The position numbers were made by a program, and so were the translations under genes. From positions 1 through 32,701 of the forward strand of contig CAZGUW010000017.1 of NCBI GenBank assembly GCA_964528705.1: 32,701 bases of DNA, read 5' to 3'. Below, one piece after another: positions 25,717-32,701 of the stretch. Each line of letters opens with the position of its first letter. Positions within the stretch are counted from its first letter, which is position 1. Source of the DNA: SLRI01 sp964528705. Its GTDB lineage: Bacteria; Pseudomonadota; Alphaproteobacteria; Geminicoccales; Geminicoccaceae. The notes beneath the pieces are model-generated. The model was given only the letters and a program-made list of their open reading frames with translations. It was not told the DNA's origin and searched no databases.

Positions 25717-27195
25717 TCAGCGCTCATGCTGGAGGAAGGTCAGCTGCCGGTCGCGCCCGCCATCCTCGGCATCGGCGAGGCGGGTCGGATACTCGCCGGT
25801 GAAGCAGGCATCGCAGTATTGCGGCCGTTCGGCGTCCCGGCCGGCCTCCCCGACCGCCCGGTAGAGGCCTTCGATGGTGAGGAAGCCCAGGCTGTCTACG
25901 CCGATCAGGCGCGCCATCTCGTCCAGCGTGTGCTGAGCGGCGAGCAGCTTGCTGCGCTCCGGCGTGTCGACGCCGTAATAGCAGCTGTTCATGGTCGGCG
26001 GGCTGGCGATGCGCATGTGGATCGAGGTGGCCCCCGCCGCACGCACCATGTTGACGATCTTGGTCGAGGTGGTGCCGCGCACGATGCTGTCGTCGACCAG
26101 GACCACCGATTTGCCGGCGAGGGTCGACCGGTTGGCATTGTGCTTCAGCCGCACGCCGAGATGGCGGATGTTGTCGGTCGGCTCGATGAAGGTGCGGCCG
26201 ACATAGTGGTTGCGGATGATGCCGAGTTCGAACGGCAGCCCCGCCTCCTGGGCGAAGCCGATGGCCGCCGGCACGCCGCTGTCCGGCACGGGCACCACCA
26301 CGTCCGCGGCGGCCGGCGATTCACGAGCCAGCTCCCGGCCGATCTGCTTGCGCACGTCGTAGACGCCACGGCCCTCGACCAGGCTGTCGGGCCGGGCGAA
26401 GTAGACATACTCGAAGATGCAGAAGCGCCGGGGCGTGCGGGCGAAGGGGAAGAGCGAGTGCAGGCCGTCCTCGTCGATCAGGACCACCTCGCCCGGCAGC
26501 ACGTCGCGCACCAGCTCGGCACCGATGATGTCGAGCGCGCAGGTCTCGGAGGCGAGGATCAGCGCGTCGCCGAGCCGGCCGAGGACGAGAGGACGCACGC
26601 CGAGCGGATCGCGGGCGCCGATGATGCCGTTGTCGTAGACGCCCACCAGCGAATAGGCGCCCTCGACCTGGTGCAGGGCGTCGATCAGCCGCTCGACGAT
26701 GCTCCGCTGGCCCGAGCGCGCGATCAGGTGGACGAGGACCTCGGTGTCGCTGGTCGACTGGAAGAGGCAGCCGGCCTCGACCAGCCGCCGTCTGAGGCCC
26801 AGTGCATTCGTGAGGTTGCCGTTATGGGCGATGGCGAGGCCGCCGAAGGCGAAGTCGCCGAAGAACGGCTGGACGTTGCGCAGCACCGAGCCGCCGGTCG
26901 TGGCGTAGCGGTTGTGGCCGATGGCGGCATGGCCCGGCAGGCCGTCGACCACGCGGGGATCGCTGAAACTGTCGCCGACGAGGCCGGTGGCGCGGAACGT
27001 GTTGAAATGGGCGCCGTCGAAGCTGACGATGCCGGCCGCCTCCTGGCCCCGGTGCTGCAGGGCGTGCAGGCCGAGAATGGCGTGCGCGGCAGCATCGGGA
27101 TGGCCGTAGATGGCGTAGACACCGCATTCCTCGCGCCACCGGTCGGCATCGTCGCCGGCATCGTCCAGGGTGTCGCTGAGCCCGACGTCGGTCAT
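25717..27195 (-). CDS. purF: Amidophosphoribosyltransferase PurF
   Basis: A 492-aa enzyme for the first committed step of purine synthesis (PRPP + glutamine to phosphoribosylamine). The N-terminal nucleophile is Cys24 in EECGVYAIYG, so a propeptide of 23 residues must be removed. GLHALQHRGQEAAGI and the glutaminase motifs GHNRYATTG and AHNGNLTN follow. The PRPP site is VVLVDDSIVRGTT. Cysteines in FCIFEY, NSCYYGVD and YCDACFTGEYP correspond to the four cluster ligands of the [4Fe-4S] Bacillus-type enzyme. The ATG overlaps the cvpA stop (ATGA). Confidence 0.96.
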   Translation of the reverse strand: MTDVGLSDTLDDAGDDADRWREECGVYAIYGHPDAAAHAILGLHALQHRGQEAAGIVSFDGAHFNTFRATGLVGDSFSDPRVVDGLPGHAAIGHNRYATTGGSVLRNVQPFFGDFAFGGLAIAHNGNLTNALGLRRRLVEAGCLFQSTSDTEVLVHLIARSGQRSIVERLIDALHQVEGAYSLVGVYDNGIIGARDPLGVRPLVLGRLGDALILASETCALDIIGAELVRDVLPGEVVLIDEDGLHSLFPFARTPRRFCIFEYVYFARPDSLVEGRGVYDVRKQIGRELARESPAAADVVVPVPDSGVPAAIGFAQEAGLPFELGIIRNHYVGRTFIEPTDNIRHLGVRLKHNANRSTLAGKSVVLVDDSIVRGTTSTKIVNMVRAAGATSIHMRIASPPTMNSCYYGVDTPERSKLLAAQHTLDEMARLIGVDSLGFLTIEGLYRAVGEAGRDAERPQYCDACFTGEYPTRLADAEDGGRDRQLTFLQHER

Positions 27196-27850
27196 TCGGC
27201 CTTTCCCTGGATCAGCGCATCCATGCCCTGGCGGACGAGGGCGCCATAGCCGGTCTCGCTGGTGTCACTCCCGGCAGTGCCGCCGTTCCGCCCGTCGCGC
27301 ACCCGGCGCGCCTCCTCGGCCGCCCGGGCCGCCGCCTCGGTGGCGGCGGCCTTCGAGCCGTCGAGGATGCCCGGCGGCAGGAACTGCGCCAGCCAATCAG
27401 CGCCTTCGGCCACCGGCGGCTGCAGCTTGGCGGTCCTGATCCAGTCGGGCTGCTGCTCCTCGGCGATGATGGCCGTGCCGACGAGATAGGCGGCACAGAC
27501 GATGAGCGCCCCGCGCAGCGCCCCGAAGACGACCCCGAGCAGCTTGTCGACCGGCCCGAGGAAGCTGTCGGATACCGCCCGGCCGATCAGGCCGGTGACG
27601 ATCTTGAGGACAAGGAAGGGCACGAAGAAGACGATGGCCACGGTCGCGGCATCGGCCAGGAGCTCGTTGCCGATGGCCTCGGTGACCATCGGCCGCACGG
27701 GGCCGAAGGCATAGACCGCGACGACGATGGCGCCGATCCAGCTCAGGAGCCCCAGGATCTCCCGCACGGCCCCCCGGCTCAGCGCGAGGAGGGTCGAGAG
27801 GAGGACAACGCCCCCGACGATGATATCGAAGAGCGTGATGGGTAGATCGT

Positions 27851-27854
<4 letters not shown>
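27192..27854 (-). CDS. cvpA: CvpA family membrane protein
   Basis: A 220-aa inner-membrane protein with four hydrophobic helices within the first 120 residues. It starts LFDIIVGGVVLLSTLLALSRGAVREILGLLSWIGAI, the CvpA hallmark, and has VDKLLGVVFGALRGALIV further on. CvpA is linked to colicin V production and stress tolerance in other bacteria, with no agreed mechanism. The C-terminal 80 residues are polar and Ala/Arg-rich. It sits between radA and purF with ATGA overlaps on both sides, as in many proteobacteria. Confidence 0.92.
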
Positions 27855-29214
<1,360 letters not shown>

Positions 29215-29229
29215 CAGGCGGAAGCGCCG

Positions 29230-30018
29230 TCACCCATTGGCGGCCGCTTTCTGTCCGACATCGATCGGCCCATCCGCCCGACCGAAGATGAACTGCTCGA
29301 CATGCGCGTTGCCGCTCTCCTTGATCGAGGCGACCGGACCTTCCCAGATGATCGCCCCCTGATAGAGCATGGCGACCCGGTCGGCGATCTTGCGCACGCT
29401 GCCCATGTCGTGGGTGATCGAGAGGGCGGTGGCGCCGAGATCCGAGACACAGGTGCGGATCAGGTCGTTGATCACGTCCGACATGATCGGATCGAGGCCC
29501 GTCGTCGGCTCGTCGAAGAAGATGATCTCGGGCTCGGTGCAGATGGCGCGCGCGAGGCCCACCCGCTTCTTCATGCCGCCCGAGAGCTCGCTCGGGTACT
29601 GGTCCGCCACGGTCGGGGTCAGGCCGACCTTGGCCAGGGTCTGGATGGCCCGCTCGCGCGCCTCTTTCCGCTCGGTCCGCTCAGCCGCCATGAGGCCGAA
29701 CGTGACGTTCTCCCAGACCGGCAGGCTGTCGAAGAGCGCCGCCCCCTGGAACAGCATGTCGAACTTTTTGTGTAATGTTGTTAGTTGCCGCGAGCCGGCG
29801 CCCACCACCTCCTCGCCGTCGACCTGGATCGAGCCGGAATCCGCCTCGAGCAGCCCGAGGATGCACTTCAACAGCACCGACTTCCCGGTCCCCGAGCCGC
29901 CGATCACCACCACCGACTGGCCCTGCGGCACGTCGAGGTCGAGGCCGCGCAGCACGTGGTTCGAGCCGAAGCTCTTGCACAGCCCGCGGATGCGGATCTT
30001 CGGCGTGGGCCTGTTCAT
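29230..30018 (-). CDS. mlaF: Mla-type ABC transporter ATP-binding protein MlaF
   Basis: A 262-aa ATPase of the MlaFEDB phospholipid transporter. Walker A is GGSGTGKSVLLK, the signature is LSGGMKKRVGLARAI, and Walker B is IIFFDEPTTGLDP. DMLFQGAALFDSLPVWENV (Q-loop) and SITHDM (H-switch) follow the Ttg2A/MlaF pattern. ATG 30018 overlaps the mlaE stop (ATGA). It precedes radA by 15 bases. Its partner MlaD is encoded about 20 kb away in this window. Confidence 0.92.
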   Translation of the reverse strand: MNRPTPKIRIRGLCKSFGSNHVLRGLDLDVPQGQSVVVIGGSGTGKSVLLKCILGLLEADSGSIQVDGEEVVGAGSRQLTTLHKKFDMLFQGAALFDSLPVWENVTFGLMAAERTERKEARERAIQTLAKVGLTPTVADQYPSELSGGMKKRVGLARAICTEPEIIFFDEPTTGLDPIMSDVINDLIRTCVSDLGATALSITHDMGSVRKIADRVAMLYQGAIIWEGPVASIKESGNAHVEQFIFGRADGPIDVGQKAAANG

Positions 30019-30791
30019 CGGCTGAAGAACGCCTCGGTGATGAAGTAGTTGGCGGTGAGGATCAGGATCGAGGCGCTGACCACGGCGCGGGTGGTCGCCG
30101 TGCCGACTCCCTGCGCCCCGCCCTCGCTGTTGTAGCCGTGATAGCAGCCCATCAGCGCGATGATGAAGCCGAAGACCGCGGCCTTGGCGAGACCGGAGAT
30201 GACGTCCTGCATCTCGAGATACTCGAAGGTCCGGTTCAGGTACTCGACCGGCCCGAAGCCGAGCTTGTAAACGCCAACGAGGTAACCGCCCATCACGCCG
30301 ATCACGTTGGCGACGACGACCAGCAGCGGCAGGGTGATGAAGCCGGCGATCAGGCGCGGGAAGACGAGGTAGCGGAGCGGGTCGGTGGAGAGCGTCGTCA
30401 GCGCGTCGATCTGCTCGGTCACCCGCATCGTGCCGAGCTCGGCGGCCATCGCGGCGCCCACCCGTCCGGCCACCATGAGGCCCGCGAGCACCGGCCCGAG
30501 CTCGCGCACCATCGAGAGCACGACGATGGTGGCAACGGCACTCTCCGCCTCGAAGCGCGAGAAGCCCGTGTAGCTCTGCAGCGCCAGCACCATACCGGTG
30601 AAGATCGCCGTGAGCCCGACCACCGGCAGCGAGTAGAAGCCGATCTCGATCATCTGGCGCCAGAGCTGGCGCCAGTAGAACGGGCCGACGAAGCCGTTGG
30701 CGAGCGCCGCCCCGGCGAAGAAGCTGATCCGCCCGACCGTGCTCGAGATGCCGAGGAACGCGGCGCCGATCGTCTGCAGGGGATTGATCAT
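30015..30791 (-). CDS. mlaE: Mla-type ABC transporter permease MlaE
   Basis: A 258-aa permease with five to six membrane helices. Family-typical stretches include FYSLPVVGLTAIFTGMVLALQSYTG, the RELGPVLAGLMVAGRVGAA and AAELGTMRVTEQIDALTTL run, and PRLIAGFITLPLLVVVANVIG. It forms the membrane core that passes phospholipid between the inner membrane and MlaD. ATG 30791 overlaps the alr stop, and its own stop overlaps mlaF. No MlaB or MlaC gene lies near. Confidence 0.92.
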   Translation of the reverse strand: MINPLQTIGAAFLGISSTVGRISFFAGAALANGFVGPFYWRQLWRQMIEIGFYSLPVVGLTAIFTGMVLALQSYTGFSRFEAESAVATIVVLSMVRELGPVLAGLMVAGRVGAAMAAELGTMRVTEQIDALTTLSTDPLRYLVFPRLIAGFITLPLLVVVANVIGVMGGYLVGVYKLGFGPVEYLNRTFEYLEMQDVISGLAKAAVFGFIIALMGCYHGYNSEGGAQGVGTATTRAVVSASILILTANYFITEAFFSR

Positions 30792-31876
30792 GCGCCGGCC
30801 GACTCGAGGTAGACGCGGCGAAAGCGCTGGCCGAGGCGGGTCAGCAGCTCGTAGCCGATGGTCCCTGCCGCCTCCGCCACCCGGTCGATGCCGCCGGGCG
30901 CGGTGAGCAGCTCGACCGGCGTGCCGGTCCCGACCTCGTGCTCGCCCAGTGCCGTCACGTCGAGAGTCATCAAATCCATCGATATCCGCCCGACAATCGG
31001 CACTTCGCGGCCGGCGATCATGGCGACGCCGCTTTCGCCCGCTGCGCGCATGTAGCCATCGGCGTAGCCGACGCCCACCGTCGCGATCCGGGAGCCGCTG
31101 CTCGTCGCATGGACGGCGCCGTAGCCGACTGTGCCGGGAGCGTCAAGGCGATGCACCTGCAGCACCGGGGCCTGGATGCGCACGACCGGCAGCATCGGGT
31201 TGGCCCGCCCGGGCGTCGGGTTGATGCCGTAGAGGGCGGCACCCGGCCGGAGCAGGTCGAAGTGGTAGTCGGAACCCAGGAAGATGCCGGAGGAGTTGGC
31301 GAGGCTGCGCGGTACGGCCGGCAGGCTGCCGCTCATCTCGGCGAAGCGCGCCAGCTGCAGGGCGTTCAGCTCGTGGTCCGGCTCGTCGGCGCAGGCGAGG
31401 TGGCTCATGACCAGGGCGACATCGACACCGCGCAGCCGGGCCGCGTCGAGCGCTGCCACCTCGGCCCGCGAAAGCCCCAGGCGGCACATGCCGGTGTCGA
31501 GGTGGAGCGCCGCCGGCAAGGGCCGATCAAGGCCGCGCCCGGCCTCGCTCCAGAGTGCCACCTGCCCCGGGGTGTTCAGCGCCGGCACCAGTGCCCCGGC
31601 GACGAAGTCCGCGACCTCGCCCCGGGCCGGCCCCTCGAGCACGACGATCCGCGCTTTCGGCAGATGACGCCGCAGCGCCAGCCCCTCGGCGAGCCGGGCC
31701 ACGAAGAAATCCTCGCAACCGGCCGCCCGGAGCCGGCGGGCGACGCGCTCGGCACCCAGCCCGTAGGCGTCGGCCTTGACCACGGCGGCAACCCGCCGCG
31801 CGCCGGCCGCCGCCCGGAGCCTGCCGTAGTTTTCCGCGATCGCGTCCAGGTCGATGAAGAGGGCGACTTCGGGCAT
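30788..31876 (-). CDS. alr: Alanine racemase
   Basis: A 362-aa PLP enzyme that makes D-alanine for peptidoglycan. Lys34 in VVKADAYGLG forms the Schiff base. The second catalytic residue is the Tyr in GTVGYGAVH. HLDTGMCRLGL, SLANSSGIFL and LLRPGAALYGINP are family motifs, and GRISMDLMTLDV is at the C-terminal barrel. The gene starts 7 bases after dnaB and its end overlaps mlaE by ATGA. The length is normal. Confidence 0.95.
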   Translation of the reverse strand: MPEVALFIDLDAIAENYGRLRAAAGARRVAAVVKADAYGLGAERVARRLRAAGCEDFFVARLAEGLALRRHLPKARIVVLEGPARGEVADFVAGALVPALNTPGQVALWSEAGRGLDRPLPAALHLDTGMCRLGLSRAEVAALDAARLRGVDVALVMSHLACADEPDHELNALQLARFAEMSGSLPAVPRSLANSSGIFLGSDYHFDLLRPGAALYGINPTPGRANPMLPVVRIQAPVLQVHRLDAPGTVGYGAVHATSSGSRIATVGVGYADGYMRAAGESGVAMIAGREVPIVGRISMDLMTLDVTALGEHEVGTGTPVELLTAPGGIDRVAEAAGTIGYELLTRLGQRFRRVYLESAGA

Positions 31877-31883
31877 CGCCGCT

Positions 31884-32701
31884 TCAGCTGCCCTCGATGT
31901 AGTCAGCGGTCTCGAGATTGCGGAACCGGCCGAAGGCCGGGTCGAACTGCACCTGCACGGTGCCGATCGGCCCGTTGCGCTGCTTGGCGATGATGATGTC
32001 CGCCTTGTTGTGCGCCCGGTCGCAGCGGTCGAGCCATTCGCGGTGGCGCAGCTGGAACTTCTCGAGGCTCTCGCCCTCGCGTTGCTGCGGCGCCGAGCGC
32101 GAGAGGTAATATTCCTCGCGGTAGACGAACATCACCACGTCCGCGTCCTGCTCGATCGAGCCGGACTCGCGCAAGTCCGAGAGCAGCGGCCGCTTGTCCT
32201 CGCGCTGCTCGACCGCACGGCTGAGCTGCGAGAGGGCCAGCACCGGAATGTTCAGCTCCTTGGCGATCGCCTTCAGCGCCTGGGTGATCTCCGAGATCTC
32301 CTGCACCCGGTTGGTGCCGGCATAGGCGCTCGAGCCGCGCATCAGCTGCAGGTAGTCGACGACCAGGAGCGACAGCCCCTCCGTCCGCATCAGCCGCCGT
32401 GCCCGGCTGCGCAGCGCCGCCACCGAAAGCGCCGGCGTGTCGTCGATGAACATCGGCCGCGCTGCCAGAGCCTGGCTCGCCGACACGACGCGCTGCCACT
32501 CGCGATCGTCGCGGAGCTGGCCGCGGCGCAGCTCGTCCGAGCCGATCTGCGCCTCGGCCGAGAGCAGGCGCATGGCGAGCTGCTCGGCCGACATCTCGAG
32601 GCTGAAGATGCCGACCGTGTAGTTCTCGTGCTTGAGGCGATCGCCATCGAGCCCCATGGCCTTCTGCGTCGCCGCATTGGCGGCGATGGTCACCGCCAGC
32701 G
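31884..32701 (-). CDS. dnaB: Replicative DNA helicase DnaB, C-terminal part (5' end outside window)
   Basis: The last 271 residues or so of DnaB. The frame enters at the window edge with LAVTIAANAA, which in DnaB follows the Walker A loop, so the start and N-terminal domain lie beyond 32701. Seen here are IFSLEMSAEQLAMRLLS, the Walker B-containing LLVVDYLQLMRG, and LSQLSRAVEQREDKRPLLSDLRESGSIEQDAD. These are the canonical hexameric helicase motifs. A GTG at 32693 is internal and not a real start. It is first in the dnaB-alr-mlaE-mlaF-radA-cvpA-purF-SDR string. Confidence 0.97.
   Translation of the reverse strand, partial: LAVTIAANAATQKAMGLDGDRLKHENYTVGIFSLEMSAEQLAMRLLSAEAQIGSDELRRGQLRDDREWQRVVSASQALAARPMFIDDTPALSVAALRSRARRLMRTEGLSLLVVDYLQLMRGSSAYAGTNRVQEISEITQALKAIAKELNIPVLALSQLSRAVEQREDKRPLLSDLRESGSIEQDADVVMFVYREEYYLSRSAPQQREGESLEKFQLRHREWLDRCDRAHNKADIIIAKQRNGPIGTVQVQFDPAFGRFRNLETADYIEGS

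Noticed and set aside
25369..27249. Long plus-strand open frame opposite purF
   Set aside because: It is antisense to purF, which has all its catalytic motifs. The translated frame has no recognisable domain.

Overview
The window is a high-GC chromosomal segment from an alphaproteobacterium, most likely of a Rhodospirillales-like lineage. I base this on gene order: dapF-mtaB-ftsY diverging from ffh-rpsP-rimM-trmD-rplS-leuC, and a dnaB-alr-mlaE-mlaF-radA-cvpA-purF-SDR string. The coding style fits too: many GTG/TTG starts and many 4-base stop/start overlaps. The taxon is an inference, as no rRNA gene is present. No tRNA, rRNA, insertion sequence, prophage or CRISPR array was seen.

Layout. (1) 1-1728, minus strand: the first codons of a probably exported protein, then a secreted DUF1254/DUF1214 protein. 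(2) 1843-7419: a small surface-polysaccharide region. It holds an O-antigen ligase/polymerase-like membrane protein, a membrane-anchored nucleotidyltransferase-fold protein, a split Alg14/Alg13-like (PssD/PssE-like) glycosyltransferase pair, a two-TM small protein, a SAM methyltransferase and an undecaprenyl-phosphate sugar phosphotransferase. (3) 7472-13046: a flavin reductase convergent with a minus-strand operon reading dapF, mtaB, a DUF4268 nuclease-like gene, ftsY, mlaD, DUF2155. (4) 13276-18219: ffh, then ribosome-maturation genes rpsP-rimM-trmD-rplS, then leuC, closed by a strong hairpin. (5) 18290-25706: mixed genes, namely a 41-aa membrane peptide, a small exported protein, mtgA, a hemerythrin-like protein, msrA, adenine deaminase, a blue-light (LOV) histidine kinase, pyroglutamyl peptidase and an SDR. 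(6) 25717-32701, minus strand: purF, cvpA, radA (crossed by an assembly gap), mlaF, mlaE, alr and the 3' part of dnaB.

How the genes work together. The SRP GTPase (ffh) and its receptor (ftsY) lie about 3.3 kb apart on opposite strands, among translation genes. The Mla phospholipid-transport system is split: mlaE/mlaF sit in the dnaB-purF operon and mlaD lies about 20 kb away behind ftsY. The polysaccharide genes supply an initiating phosphosugar transferase, a two-subunit glycosyltransferase and a ligase or polymerase, but no flippase or chain-length regulator is in the window.

The window is mostly core chromosome. The least explained items are the membrane-tethered nucleotidyltransferase coupled to the Alg14/13-like pair, the lower-GC DUF4268 gene seamlessly embedded between mtaB and ftsY, a perfect hairpin that buries the adenine deaminase ribosome-binding site, and an orphan LOV histidine kinase.
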